This document shows positions 17,734-27,254 of a stretch of 64,000 nt of DNA, one piece after another. The DNA lies in NCBI GenBank assembly GCA_019634625.1, contig JAHCBA010000025.1:1-64000 (forward strand). The letters are read 5' to 3'. Position 1 is the first letter of the stretch. Each line of letters starts with the position of its first letter. The notes below the pieces were generated by a model, which was not told where the DNA came from, did not search any database, and was given only the letters and a program-made list of their open reading frames with translations. This DNA is from Verrucomicrobiia bacterium. Lineage in GTDB: Bacteria > Verrucomicrobiota > Verrucomicrobiia > Limisphaerales > CAIMTB01. A program made the position numbers and the translations under genes.

Positions 17734-18548
17734 CGTCCGGCCGGGGCGGGGGCGACGAGGGATCCGGACTGCCAGCGGCGGAGTCGGTAGAGGGTGGCGA
17801 AATGGAAATCGGGGGCGGCCTGGCCCTGGCCACCCACCAGTTCACCGCCGCGCCGGACGTTGTCCTGCATCCAGGCCGTCTGGCTGAGGTGATAGGGATT
17901 GCGCTGGACTTCGCCGATGTGGAAGGAGCAGGCGGCCATGAGATCGGCGACCTCTTCCGGCCGGCTTTCGACCATGAGATTGGGGGTGGGCATCTGGCCC
18001 CAGAACTCGGTTTCGACGACGTGGCAGGCGAAGTCGGGGGGGAGCGACGCGAGGGCGTCGAGGACGAGGAAATGGGTGCCGATGTGGGTGCTGTTCCAGT
18101 CGAGTTCGTGGGGGCAGAAGAGGACGCCGGGACGGTATTCGGCGAGGAGGGCGGCGATGACGGCGACGGCGGCCTGCCAGCGTTCGGGGTCCTCGGAACG
18201 GGTGCGGGGCTGGATCTTTTCGAGTCCGCCGGGGACGGTGGTGCGGAGTTCGAACTGGAGGAAGCGGCAGGCGTTGCGGAGTTCTTCGAGGCGGGCGGTC
18301 TGGCGGTCCTTACGGCTGCCCTGGGTGACGGCGACATTGACGATGCGCCAGCGGCATTCGCGGAGGAGTCGCAGGGCCAGGCCGGAGACGATGCATTCGT
18401 CATCGGGGTGGGGGGAAAAGATGAGGGCGACCGGGGCGTTGCCGGGGATGGGGATGGCCGGGCAATCGGGGAGTCCACCGAGGGGGAGGGAGCGGCCGAG
18501 GGTGCGTAGGCGGACGGTTTGCTGGATGAGGTCGAGGTAGGGGTTCAT
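17691..18548 (-). CDS. PIG-L (LmbE-like) family deacetylase
   Basis: A 285-residue zinc hydrolase of the PIG-L/LmbE family, which deacetylates N-acetylglucosaminyl groups on lipids or small molecules. The metal motif is SPHPDDECIVSGLALRLL (about 45-62), with His and two Asp, and the third ligand lies in FCPHELDWNSTHIGTHF (about 145-160). ATG 18548 was chosen because MNPYLDLIQQTVRLRTLGRS is the plausible start. It lies 22 bases after the glycosyltransferase fusion, which suggests that it modifies the same glycan. Its tail overlaps the opposite PPC gene. Confidence 0.88.
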   Translation of the reverse strand: MNPYLDLIQQTVRLRTLGRSLPLGGLPDCPAIPIPGNAPVALIFSPHPDDECIVSGLALRLLRECRWRIVNVAVTQGSRKDRQTARLEELRNACRFLQFELRTTVPGGLEKIQPRTRSEDPERWQAAVAVIAALLAEYRPGVLFCPHELDWNSTHIGTHFLVLDALASLPPDFACHVVETEFWGQMPTPNLMVESRPEEVADLMAACSFHIGEVQRNPYHLSQTAWMQDNVRRGGELVGGQGQAAPDFHFATLYRLRRWQSGSLVAPAPAGRYLDAVTRPDTLFS

Positions 18549-18570
18549 GGAAGGGAAGGGCCGGAATGGG

Positions 18571-21096
18571 TCAGGGGAGATCGTGGCGCGAGGCGGGGGA
18601 TTCGACCGGGGTGAGACCCCAGGCGCGGGCCACATCGTCGAGGATCACTGTGAGGCGGCATTGCAGGGTGCGCCCCTGGCGATGGAACCAGGCACCAAGC
18701 GTGGCGAGGATGAGCGGGGCGAGCCAGAGTCCGTGGGCGTGGAGACCGAGGAGGCGCAGGACGAGAAGCAGGGTGGCGAGCGAGCCCCAGACCACGAGGT
18801 GGGTGGCAAGCGTCCAGCGGGGGTGAAGGCGGCAGCGCAGGATCTGGGCCCGGTCGCGGGCGGGTTCGGCGACGGTGACGAGGGTGACGCGGGTCCATCG
18901 GGGACCGAAGACCTCGATGTCGAAGTCGGCCCATCCGGAGTCGGTGCGGCAGGGCCAGCGATGGGTTTCGATGGCGGTGACGAGGCGTTGGATCCAGTCC
19001 TGACGTTCGCGCCAGGTGGCGGACCAGTAGGCGCGTTCGCGGACGGGGGTCTCGGCATAGACCCGGGCCTGCGTTTCGAGGGAATCGCCGGGGGCGAGGG
19101 TGTCGGACGGCGCGGCGCCGAGGCCGAAGCGGGTGGCGTACCGGGCCGCGCCGCGAACGATGGGCTGGAGGTAATGAAGGAGGGCGAGCAGGGGCCGGGC
19201 CCACCAGGGCGAAGGGGTTCGGGGCAGCGGCGTGCGCAGCGCGGCGAGCAGGGCGACGGCGACGGGGAGGGCCATGGCGGCGAAGGCGACCGGCCAGAGC
19301 CAGGAGAGGTAGAGCGAGAGCAGGACCAGCGGCAGGGCGATGGCGACGTGGTATTCGAGGCTGGTGAAGAGGGGGATGAAGGGATCGCTGGCGGGGGTGT
19401 AGAGGGTCTGGAACAGGCCGGTGGCAAAGAGGCCGCGGAAGATGGTGGGTCGGCGCCAGGGAAGATCGACCTCGGCAGGGGCGCAGATCCGCCCTTGCCA
19501 GCGGGCCGCCCCGAGGGCGTTGAAGCGGGTGGGATGCTTGGCGAGGAGGAGAGCCTCGGCGGCGCCGTAGCCGGCCTGCTGCCGGAGGTATTCGCGGACG
19601 GAGGGACGGCGATGGTGCCAGACGAATCCGGACGGCGCGAAACCGAGGCGCCAACCGCGGCGCTGGAGGCGCCAGCAGACATCCACGTCGTCGCCCGCCT
19701 GCCGGAAGACGGGATCGAAGCCGCCGATGGCCTCGAGGGCCCACTTCCAGAAGGCCATGTTGCAGCCCGGGACGTGTTCGGCGAAGCGGTCGTCGAGGAG
19801 GACGTGCATGGGGCCTCCCGGGGCGGCCATCACGAGGGCGGCGACGGGGGGGTCGTCCGGGGGGAGGAGATTGGGTCCGCCGATGCCGGCGACGGGGGCG
19901 TCGAGCAGGCCGGCGACGAGGAAGCGGAGCCAGTCCGGATCGACGCGGCAATCGGCATCGGTGAAGGCGATGATCTCGCCGGTGGCGGAGCGGATGCCGA
20001 GATTGCGGGCGTGAGAGAGGCCGAGGTTGGAGGGGAGCCGAAGGGTGCGGAACTGGGGGTAGGCCTGGGTGATCTCCGGGGTGGCGTCGGTGGACCCGTC
20101 GTCCACGACGATCACCTCAAGATCCGGATGATGGAGGCGGAGGAGGGAATCGAGGCAGTCGCGGAGGGTGGCGGCGGCGTTGTAGGCGGCCACGACGACA
20201 GTGACCCGCGGGGAGCGGGCGGGCTGGGGTGGGGGATCGGTGAAGCGGGCGCGGACGGCGGCGAAGGCGGGTTTGCGTTCGCGGGTGACGGAGGTGAGGC
20301 CCATCTCCCAGTCGGTGACCGGTTGACCATTGCGGTGCCAGTCGTCGGTGAAGGCGAAGACGATGGCGCCGGCGAGTCCGCCGGTGACGGTGGCGGCGAG
20401 GGTCCAGGAGAGGATTTCAGCCTGGCGGGCGGCGCCTTCACGGCGGGCGTCCACGCCGCATTCGCCGAGCAGGAGCGGTTTGCCGTCGGCGAGGGTTTGG
20501 AGGTGGACCAGGTAATTGACCAGGGCGGGCCGGTTGTGGAGGAAGACGTTGAAGGTGACGAAGTCGAGGTGGCGCAGGTGAAGGAACTCGGTGGGGGGAT
20601 AATTGGCGTAGGTGAAGAGGCATTCGGGGGCGGTGTCGCGGGCGGCCAGGAGGACTTCGTCGAGGAAGGCGGCGACGCGGCGGGTGCCATTCCAGCGGAC
20701 GATGTCGGGGGGGATCTCGTTGCCGATGGCGATGGCGAAGACGGCGGGGTGATGGGCGACGGACTGGACGGCGGCAAGAATGGCGGTGCGGGTGGCGCGG
20801 CGCTGGGTGCGGGAGCCGAGGAAGCCCGCGTGGGGGGTCCAGGGGGTGGTGATGAACAGGCGCAGGCCGCGTTCGGCCGCGGCATCGAGAAGCCAGGGCG
20901 GGGGGATGTCGTAGAGGCGGATGGTGTTGGCGCCGAGTTCGACGAGGGCGTCGAGGTCGGTGAGGGCGCGGGCGGGTTCGGGGAAGGGTTCCCCTGCGGC
21001 GTTGGGGGCGAAGGCACCGTAGGCGACGCCCCGGACGAGGAACCGTTCGGGGCCGGCGCGGAAGAACCTGCCGTCGAGGCGGACCCTATCGTTCAC
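18571..21096 (-). CDS. Fusion of clan-A glycoside hydrolase and GT2 glycosyltransferase, with membrane helices
   Basis: An 841-residue protein. Residues 1-285 form a TIM barrel of glycosidase clan A (GH2/GH5-like): the acid/base Glu is likely in AIAIGNEIPPD and the nucleophile in LLLGECGVDAR. Residues about 297-540 are a family 2 glycosyltransferase: VTVVVAAYNAAATLRDCLDS, VIVVDDGSTDATPEI and the DxD-type FTDADCRVDPDW. Hydrophobic pairs follow at about 595-640 and 785-815. No signal or membrane segment precedes the barrel, so both catalytic domains appear cytoplasmic. The start codon is GTG at 21096, overlapping the dxr stop. GH17-GT2 fusions are known for beta-glucans; this one differs in its GH type. 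The product is unknown. Confidence 0.8.
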   Translation of the reverse strand: MNDRVRLDGRFFRAGPERFLVRGVAYGAFAPNAAGEPFPEPARALTDLDALVELGANTIRLYDIPPPWLLDAAAERGLRLFITTPWTPHAGFLGSRTQRRATRTAILAAVQSVAHHPAVFAIAIGNEIPPDIVRWNGTRRVAAFLDEVLLAARDTAPECLFTYANYPPTEFLHLRHLDFVTFNVFLHNRPALVNYLVHLQTLADGKPLLLGECGVDARREGAARQAEILSWTLAATVTGGLAGAIVFAFTDDWHRNGQPVTDWEMGLTSVTRERKPAFAAVRARFTDPPPQPARSPRVTVVVAAYNAAATLRDCLDSLLRLHHPDLEVIVVDDGSTDATPEITQAYPQFRTLRLPSNLGLSHARNLGIRSATGEIIAFTDADCRVDPDWLRFLVAGLLDAPVAGIGGPNLLPPDDPPVAALVMAAPGGPMHVLLDDRFAEHVPGCNMAFWKWALEAIGGFDPVFRQAGDDVDVCWRLQRRGWRLGFAPSGFVWHHRRPSVREYLRQQAGYGAAEALLLAKHPTRFNALGAARWQGRICAPAEVDLPWRRPTIFRGLFATGLFQTLYTPASDPFIPLFTSLEYHVAIALPLVLLSLYLSWLWPVAFAAMALPVAVALLAALRTPLPRTPSPWWARPLLALLHYLQPIVRGAARYATRFGLGAAPSDTLAPGDSLETQARVYAETPVRERAYWSATWRERQDWIQRLVTAIETHRWPCRTDSGWADFDIEVFGPRWTRVTLVTVAEPARDRAQILRCRLHPRWTLATHLVVWGSLATLLLVLRLLGLHAHGLWLAPLILATLGAWFHRQGRTLQCRLTVILDDVARAWGLTPVESPASRHDLP

Positions 21097-22247
21097 GCGA
21101 GTTCAGCGACGACCTGTTCGGCGGTGCGGCGGGCCCATCGATCGGCGTCGAGGATGTGGTCGAGGTCGGGGTGGGGGACGATGGAATGACGTTCCATGGT
21201 TTCGGACACGGTACGGGTGATGCCGGGGAAGGAGAGCCGTCGCTGGCAGAAGGCGTCCACGGCGACCTCATTGGCGGCATTGAGGACGGCGGGGAGGGTG
21301 CCGCCGCGGTCGCCGGCGAGGCGGGCGAGGGTGATGGCGGGAAAGCGGACGGGGTCGGGGGCCTCGAAGGTGAGGGAACCGATGTGGGCGAGGTCGGTGT
21401 GAACGCGGAGACTGGGGGCACGATCGGGGTAGGTGAGGGCGAACTGGATGGGGAGGCACATGTCCGGCGTGGAGAGCTGGGCAAGGATCGAGCCGTCCAC
21501 GAATTCGACCATGGAATGGACGACGCTCTGGGGATGGACGACGACCTGGACGCGGGGCATTGCGATGCCGAAAAGCCAGCGGGCCTCGATCATTTCGAGG
21601 CCCTTGTTGAAGAGGGTGGCGGAATCGATGGTGATCTTGCGGCCCATGACCCAGGAGGGATGACGCAGGGCGCGTTCGACGGTGATCCGGGGAAACTCGT
21701 CGGCGGGCGTCTCGCGGAAGGGTCCGCCCGAGGCAGTGAGCCAGAGCTGGCGGACGGATTCCGGGGGGCGACCGTCGAGGCACTGGAAGATGGCGGAATG
21801 CTCGCTGTCCACGGCGAGAACCCGCGCGCCATGGCGGGCGGCCTCGGCCATGACGTTTTCGCCGGCCATGACGAGAATCTCCTTGGAGGCGACGGCGATG
21901 TCCCTGCCGGACTTGAGGGCGGCGAGGGCGGGTTGAAGGCCGCCTGTTCCGACGATGGCGATGAGGACGATGTCGGCTTCGGCCAGGGTGGCGAGTTCGA
22001 CGAGGCCTTCAGGTCCGGAGAGGACGCGGATTTCGGGGGGCAGGGCGGCACGGACCTGGGCGACCTTGAGGGGATCGTGGATGCAGACGGCGGCGGGGCG
22101 GTGGCGCAGGGCCTGTTCGATGAGGAGATCGGCGTTGCCACCGGCGGCGAGACCGACGAGGCGAATGCGCTCGGGCAGGTCGTCGGCGACCTTGAGGGTG
22201 CTGGTGCCGATGGACCCGGTGCTGCCGAGCAGGACCACGCGCTTCAT
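21093..22247 (-). CDS. dxr: 1-deoxy-D-xylulose 5-phosphate reductoisomerase
   Basis: A 384-residue enzyme of the MEP isoprenoid pathway that turns DXP into MEP with NADPH. The NADPH loop is VVLLGSTGSIGTSTLKVADD (4-23). The metal and substrate segments are VASKEILVMAGENV, VDSEHSAIFQCLDG, TASGGPFRE, HPSWVMGRKITIDSATLFNK and LNAANEVAVDAF, all matching Dxr. ATG 22247 was chosen because MKRVVLLGSTGSIG is the family start; the frame upstream runs into the TIR element. It is the first gene of a three-gene unit with the glycosidase-glycosyltransferase fusion and the deacetylase, an unusual setting for dxr. Confidence 0.97.
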   Translation of the reverse strand: MKRVVLLGSTGSIGTSTLKVADDLPERIRLVGLAAGGNADLLIEQALRHRPAAVCIHDPLKVAQVRAALPPEIRVLSGPEGLVELATLAEADIVLIAIVGTGGLQPALAALKSGRDIAVASKEILVMAGENVMAEAARHGARVLAVDSEHSAIFQCLDGRPPESVRQLWLTASGGPFRETPADEFPRITVERALRHPSWVMGRKITIDSATLFNKGLEMIEARWLFGIAMPRVQVVVHPQSVVHSMVEFVDGSILAQLSTPDMCLPIQFALTYPDRAPSLRVHTDLAHIGSLTFEAPDPVRFPAITLARLAGDRGGTLPAVLNAANEVAVDAFCQRRLSFPGITRTVSETMERHSIVPHPDLDHILDADRWARRTAEQVVAELA

Positions 22248-22316
22248 TGGGGGGGACCTTGGCGAAATGCCGGGCCGATGGCCAGCGCGGGACGGGGGCG
22301 GGTGGGACGTCGCGCG

Positions 22317-22450
22317 GTGCCTCCGCGTGGTGCCGGGAAAGGTGCGGGCGTCGCGAAGCCCACCATCGGAGGGGGATGTTCCACGAGGCTGCAACGGTGG
22401 GCTGCTTTGGGTGGGGGACTCGCGGAACGCGTCCGGCCGATTCGACGATG
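22317..22450 (+). mobile_element. MITE-like element, diverged copy 3
   Basis: From GTGC at 22317, 130 bases align without gaps to 39824-39953, about 70% identical by eye. Shared blocks fall at the same offsets: AAGGTGCG/GAGGTGCG, GTTCCACGAGGCYGCAACGG, GACTCGCRGA and CCGATTCG. The right terminal repeat is not recognisable. It lies upstream of dxr and may contain or displace its promoter. Confidence 0.65.
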
Positions 22451-22530
22451 GAGGCCGGTTCTCGAGGAAGCGCCGCGCCAGGCCGGGGTCGGACTGGGTT
22501 TTCGGGTGGCGGCCCTGCTGCGGATACGTT

Positions 22531-23400
22531 TCAGAGGTTGAATGGCGACGGAGGGGCGAAGCCGGAGTGTTTTACGGGTGGGCCGGTCCGACGTCTGGAT
22601 CTGTCCAGTCGCAGGGTGTAGCGGCCTCGGGATTGGCGGAGTTGCAGAGGGGCGCCGAAGATCCGGGAGAGGGATGTGGAGGTGAGGGTTTCCTTCACGG
22701 GCCCTGCGGCGGCGACGCGACCGGCGTGGAGCAGGAGGGCATGGCGGAAGACCGGCGCGATTTCCTCGACGTGGTGGGTTACGAGGACGAGGGCGGGATG
22801 GGGGCTGTGGCCGAGGCGGGAGACGAGATCGAGAAAGCGTTCGCGCGCCACGGGGTCGAGACCGGCGCAGGGTTCATCGAGGATGAGGAGATCGGGTTGG
22901 GCCATGAGACCGCGGGCGATCAGGACACGCTGGCGTTCGCCCTGGGAGAGGAAGGCCCAAGGGCGGTCGGCGAGGGACGGGACATCGACGAGGGCGAGGA
23001 GGGCGGCGGCCTGACGGGCATCCGCAGGACGGAGCCGTTCGCGGAGGTCGATGGTCGCGTAGCGGCCACCGGCGACGATTTCGAGGGCCGGTTCGTCGTC
23101 GTGGAACCACTGGCGCAGAGCGGAACTGACGAGACCGACACGTTTCCGGAGTTCGGGCCAGTGCGCCTGGCCGTAGCGATGACCGAGGAGTTCGAGGGTG
23201 CCGGCGGTCGGGGTGAGGTACCCGGTGAGGGCGGCGAGCAGGGAGGTCTTGCCGGAGCCGTTGGCGCCGAGGATGACCCAGTGCTGTCCCGGGGCGACGG
23301 TCCAGTGGATGTCGGCGAGGAGGGTTACGGGTCCCCGGGTTACGCCGAGGTGGGCCACGCGGAGAATGGGTTGATCGGCGGCGCGGGCGGATGGGGACAT
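22531..23400 (-). CDS. ABC transporter ATP-binding protein (single domain)
   Basis: A 289-residue ABC ATPase. Walker A is LGANGSGKTSLLAALTG, the signature is FLSQGERQRVLIARG, Walker B is PDLLILDEPCAGLD, and the H-loop is VTHHVEEIAP. The overall layout resembles ModF/PhrA-like or YfmF-like stand-alone ATPases. No permease is adjacent, so its partner is unknown. ATG 23400 was chosen, giving MSPSARAADQPILRV; an earlier ATG at 23436 is possible. It is divergent from the Pmp3 gene. Confidence 0.88.
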   Translation of the reverse strand: MSPSARAADQPILRVAHLGVTRGPVTLLADIHWTVAPGQHWVILGANGSGKTSLLAALTGYLTPTAGTLELLGHRYGQAHWPELRKRVGLVSSALRQWFHDDEPALEIVAGGRYATIDLRERLRPADARQAAALLALVDVPSLADRPWAFLSQGERQRVLIARGLMAQPDLLILDEPCAGLDPVARERFLDLVSRLGHSPHPALVLVTHHVEEIAPVFRHALLLHAGRVAAAGPVKETLTSTSLSRIFGAPLQLRQSRGRYTLRLDRSRRRTGPPVKHSGFAPPSPFNL

Positions 23401-23525
23401 GGGCGGGCGATGGTGCCAAGGGTGCACGCGGGGCAAAGCGGAAAGATGAAGCGTGGCGCACGGCGGAATCGCGGCGCATCCCCGGGCTTGACCCGTGGGA
23501 GCAACCTCGTCATGACACTCTGCCC

Positions 23526-23693
23526 ATGAACAAGGCGGTCCTGATCCTGCTCAGCATCTTCCTGCCGCCATTGGCCGTGTATCTCGCCAGCAGGTCCCCG
23601 GGTCACACGGTGCTCAACATCGCCCTTTGCCTGCTTTTCTGGATCCCGGCTGTCCTGCACGCCCTGTATTTCTCCCTCAAGGTTCCCGCCTGA
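23526..23693 (+). CDS. YqaE/Pmp3 family small membrane protein
   Basis: A 55-residue peptide with two transmembrane helices: AVLILLSIFLPPLAVYLA and TVLNIALCLLFWIPAVLHAL. The FLPPLAVYL and FWIPAVLHALY segments are the Pmp3/YqaE signature. In other organisms these proteins affect membrane potential and salt stress. It lies 13 bases before the enolase-superfamily gene, so the two may be cotranscribed, though no functional link is evident. Confidence 0.88.
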   Translation: MNKAVLILLSIFLPPLAVYLASRSPGHTVLNIALCLLFWIPAVLHALYFSLKVPA

Positions 23694-23706
23694 GGGATCT
23701 CCGCCC

Positions 23707-24996
23707 ATGCGATTGCGCCTCCGCGAGGCCGAGATCCTCGACCTTCGCTTCCCCACCTCCCACGGGCTTCACGGTTCGGATGCGATGAATCCGGACCCGG
23801 ACTATTCGGCGGCGTACGTGATTCTGCGGGCGGGCGGATCATCCGAATGGGCCGGGCATGGACTCGCCTTCACCATCGGCCGGGGGAACGAGGTGGTCTG
23901 TGCGGCCATGCGGGCGCTCCTGCCGCGGGTGATTGGCCATGACCTGGGCGCCATTGCCTCCGACATGGCGGCTTTCTGGAGGCATGTCACCGGCGATTCC
24001 CAGCTTCGCTGGCTGGGGCCGGACAAGGGGGTCATCCACCTGGCTGCGGCCGCACTGATCAATGCGGTCTGGGATCTGCAGGCCAAGGTCGCCGGCAAAC
24101 CGCTCTGGAAGCTGCTCGTCGATCTTTCGCCGTCGGCGCTGGTCGGCTGTGTGGACTTCCGTTACCTGACGGACGCCCTGACGCCCGAGGAGGCGCTGGA
24201 ACTTCTCGAACGTCAGGCCGCCCAAAAGCCCGTTCGTGAATCTCGCCTCGTTGAGGAAGGGCTGCGCGCCTACACCACGTCGGCTGGATGGCTGGGGTAT
24301 TCCGATGCGGAGATCCGCAAGCGCTGCCGGGAGGCCGTCGCGGCCGGCTGGAATCATTTCAAGGTGAAGGTCGGCCAGGATCCGGCTGCCGACCGCCACC
24401 GCCTGGGCATGGTTCGCCGGGAGATCGGACATCAGCGCCGCCTCATGATCGACGCCAACCAGGTGTGGAGTGTTCCCGAGGCGATCGAGCGCCTGCGGGG
24501 TCTGTCGCGGTTCGACCCATGGTGGATCGAGGAACCCACCAGTCCCGACGATGTGCTGGGTCATGCCGCCATTGCCGCCGCCGTGGCGCCCATGCGGGTG
24601 GCCACCGGCGAGCACTGTGCCAACGCCGTCCTGTTCAAGCAGTTCTTCCAGGCGGGGGCCATCGACGTCTGCCAGCTCGATGCCTGCCGGCTGGCCGGCG
24701 TCAATGAATGCCTCGCCGTCCTGCTCATGGCGGCCAAGTTCGGCATCCCCGTCTGTCCTCATGCCGGCGGGGTGGGGCTCTGCGAACACGTGCAGCACCT
24801 GAGCGCCTTCGACACCATCGCGGTGGGGGGTCCCCGCGATCTGCGGGTGGTCGAGTATGTGGATCACCTCCACGAGCACTTCGCGGACCCGGTATGCATC
24901 CGCGATGGCTGCTATGTCCTGCCCGGGAAGCCCGGGTACAGCACCGAGATTCTCCCCGCCTCCCGGGATGCCCACCGGCACCCGGACCCGGCATGA
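23707..24996 (+). CDS. L-fuconate dehydratase-like enolase superfamily enzyme
   Basis: A 429-residue enolase-superfamily member resembling L-fuconate dehydratase (and human ENOSF1). The base Lys is in WNHFKVKVGQDP, the metal ligands in LMIDANQVWSVP, WIEEPTSPDD and VATGEHCANAV, and the acid His in HAGGVGLCEHVQHL. The loops DFRYLTDALTPEEAL and YTTSAGWLGYSD are characteristic of the fuconate group. The family dehydrates L-fuconate to 2-keto-3-deoxy-L-fuconate in fucose breakdown; Verrucomicrobiota often degrade fucose-rich glycans. No other fucose genes are adjacent. Its codon use is less G-biased at third positions than that of neighbours, with more C. Confidence 0.88.
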   Translation: MRLRLREAEILDLRFPTSHGLHGSDAMNPDPDYSAAYVILRAGGSSEWAGHGLAFTIGRGNEVVCAAMRALLPRVIGHDLGAIASDMAAFWRHVTGDSQLRWLGPDKGVIHLAAAALINAVWDLQAKVAGKPLWKLLVDLSPSALVGCVDFRYLTDALTPEEALELLERQAAQKPVRESRLVEEGLRAYTTSAGWLGYSDAEIRKRCREAVAAGWNHFKVKVGQDPAADRHRLGMVRREIGHQRRLMIDANQVWSVPEAIERLRGLSRFDPWWIEEPTSPDDVLGHAAIAAAVAPMRVATGEHCANAVLFKQFFQAGAIDVCQLDACRLAGVNECLAVLLMAAKFGIPVCPHAGGVGLCEHVQHLSAFDTIAVGGPRDLRVVEYVDHLHEHFADPVCIRDGCYVLPGKPGYSTEILPASRDAHRHPDPA

Positions 24997-25017
24997 GCAT
25001 GGCGCTCCCGCGCTCTC

Positions 25018-27135
25018 TCAGGGCGTGAGGGTGGCGCGGTAGAAGCGGAACGGGGCGTCTGCGGCGGGGTCGGTGAGATAGAGCGTCATGCCCGTGCCGG
25101 CCTGACTCCCGATGGATTGCCAGGTGACAAGGTCGTCGGAGGCCTGGACGTCGTAGGTCACGCCGGAGCGGGTGCCGACCTCGATCGACCAGGAGTTGTC
25201 GATCCGGTCGAACCCGGTCCAGAGGGTATCCGGAGGCAGGGGCGGTCGGAGTTCAAGGGGCCGCATCATGTCGTTGTCCTCATGATCGAGGATGTGACAG
25301 TGGTACACGTAGGGGCCGAAGAAGATTTCGTTGGTGGGCCATTGCATCACGACGCGGGTGACGGTCCAGGGGGCGGCATGGACGACATCCTTGGGGCCCA
25401 TTTCGTTGGCCTGGGGCGGCCGGGTGCCGGAGGCGGTGGCGTCGAGGTAGGCGGAGAGGTCCTTGAGGGTGCCGTTGCGGCGGTCGAGGATGTAATTGGC
25501 GACGCCGCCCGGGACATAGGTGGGGTCGCTGCCCTGGAAGTCCCGGAAGCGGGTGCGGTTGAGGACGAGGAAATCGAGGAGATGCACATGCATCGGGTGG
25601 GCGACGCCGGTGAGATTGAGGAACTCCCAGGTCTCGACGTCTCCGGCGCGGGGGTTCTCGGTGACCGGCTCATCGAAGTTCATCATGTTGAGGATGGCGA
25701 ACAGGTGATGGTCGGTGTCGAACTTCAGGCCCGGCGCGGGTTGTTCGGGGCGGATATCGAGGGTGATGCGGCGGGTGCGGACGGACCGTTGGGCGAGGTC
25801 CGCGGCGGTGAGGGGATTTTCGTGGATGACGTCGGGGATGCGGCTGGTGTCGGGTTCGGAGAGGGGTTTCACCACGCGGAACTGGAGGAAGGCGCCGCCG
25901 AGGACATTGCGGGGTTCTCCGGGCGGCTCGGCGAAGCTGCCGGGCTCGACATCGTTGGCGAGGACGATGTTGGTGAAGCCGTTCCAGTCGGTGAAATCGA
26001 CGATCACATCCACCCGGGCGCCGGGCATGAGGCGAAGGGTGGGCAGGAATCCATGGGTGGCGGGGATGACGACCGGGGCGGGGAGGAAGCCGTCATCGGT
26101 GCCGATCTGGTAGAGGGGGACGTTGGTCTGGACCGGGGGCGACGCGTCGGTCTGGGTCTGGAGCACGAGGCCGATGGTGCGGAAGTTGCAGCCATTGAGG
26201 ATGCGGAAGCGGTAGCGGCGGGGTTCGACCTCGAAGTAGGGGGCGATGCGACCATTGACGACGGGGAGGTAATGCCAGGGGTTGGCGTTGGTGCTGGCGA
26301 GATCGGAGAGGAGGGTGGGCGGATGGACATCGATCTGGATGTCGCGGTCCTGGAAGACGAGGGGCACCTCGAAGTCGCCGGCCGGGAAGCGCATGGCCGC
26401 CTCGAACTCCGGGTTGCGGAGGAAATAGAAACCGGCGAGGCCGGCATAGACATTGTTGGCGGTGACGCCGATGGCGTGGTCGTGGTACCAGAGGGTTTCG
26501 CCATCGGCATCGTGGGACAGGTCAATGTTGTCGTAGAGGTAATTGGTGGTGACACCGGGGCGGAACCAGTAGGTGGGATGGCCGTCGAAGAGGGGTCGGT
26601 TCGCGCCGCCGTGGAGGTGAACGACGTTGCGGACATCCTGGTTGGGCACGCCGTGGTTGCGGGTGTCGGCGGGGATCCAGTCGGGGTACTGGTCGGGGAG
26701 TTCATTGATCCATCGCACGATCACCGGCACGCCGCCGGTGGCCTGGATGGTGGGGCCGGGGGACAGACCGGGGAGATCGGGGGAGTGCGAATAGCCCCAG
26801 ATCGGGACCGCCGGGAGGTCCGGATGGAACGGGTGGAGGTTGGTGCGCATCCGGATCTCATAGACCAGGTATCCTTCGGGCGAGACCGAGGCGGGGGTGG
26901 CGGTCGGGGGGATAAGGAGTTCGGCGACGAACAGGCTGAGGTTGGTGACGGGTTTCGCCGAGATGAGGGGATTGGGCGCGGAGGGCTCAGGCGTGTGCCC
27001 GCCTCCGGGTCCATGGGCTCCGGCTCGAAGCCAGACCGTCAGGAGGAGGCCGAGGATGGGAATGAAACCGAGGAGTGCCTTGGGAAAGCGGGACCGGTGG
27101 CAGGACGGCAGAGGTGGGATGGCAGGGATGGTCAT
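25018..27135 (-). CDS. Secreted multicopper oxidase (CotA/bilirubin oxidase type) with C-terminal FYR module
   Basis: A 705-residue exported multicopper oxidase. A hydrophobic segment (about 20-40, ALLGFIPILGLLLTVWLRAG) acts as signal or anchor. The four copper sites are visible: VVHLHGGAN, LWYHDHAIGVTANN, AHPMHVHLLDF and YVYHCHILDHEDNDMM. Its layout matches the CotA, bilirubin oxidase and phenoxazinone synthase branch. The last ~65 residues (YDVQASDDLVTWQSIG to RFYRATL) are an added beta module shared with other secreted proteins here. Substrates could be metals or phenolics. ATG 27135 was chosen because it directly precedes the basic signal region; a GC-rich frame continues upstream. It is convergent with the dehydratase gene. 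Confidence 0.92.
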   Translation of the reverse strand: MTIPAIPPLPSCHRSRFPKALLGFIPILGLLLTVWLRAGAHGPGGGHTPEPSAPNPLISAKPVTNLSLFVAELLIPPTATPASVSPEGYLVYEIRMRTNLHPFHPDLPAVPIWGYSHSPDLPGLSPGPTIQATGGVPVIVRWINELPDQYPDWIPADTRNHGVPNQDVRNVVHLHGGANRPLFDGHPTYWFRPGVTTNYLYDNIDLSHDADGETLWYHDHAIGVTANNVYAGLAGFYFLRNPEFEAAMRFPAGDFEVPLVFQDRDIQIDVHPPTLLSDLASTNANPWHYLPVVNGRIAPYFEVEPRRYRFRILNGCNFRTIGLVLQTQTDASPPVQTNVPLYQIGTDDGFLPAPVVIPATHGFLPTLRLMPGARVDVIVDFTDWNGFTNIVLANDVEPGSFAEPPGEPRNVLGGAFLQFRVVKPLSEPDTSRIPDVIHENPLTAADLAQRSVRTRRITLDIRPEQPAPGLKFDTDHHLFAILNMMNFDEPVTENPRAGDVETWEFLNLTGVAHPMHVHLLDFLVLNRTRFRDFQGSDPTYVPGGVANYILDRRNGTLKDLSAYLDATASGTRPPQANEMGPKDVVHAAPWTVTRVVMQWPTNEIFFGPYVYHCHILDHEDNDMMRPLELRPPLPPDTLWTGFDRIDNSWSIEVGTRSGVTYDVQASDDLVTWQSIGSQAGTGMTLYLTDPAADAPFRFYRATLTP

Positions 27136-27254
27136 GGGATGGGTTTGGGTGGTCCCGCCGGCTGCGGGTTCGGGTCCTCGATGATTCCGGGCAGGGAGGG
27201 GCCTGGGGACCATCCGCTGAATCCCTCCTGGGCCCGACGGACAAACCGCGTCCG

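Noticed and set aside
18547-21189. Long plus-strand open frame (880 residues) opposite the glycosidase-glycosyltransferase gene
   Set aside because: Its sequence is Gly/Glu/Asp-rich low complexity produced by antisense of a GC-rich gene; the minus strand has clear domains.
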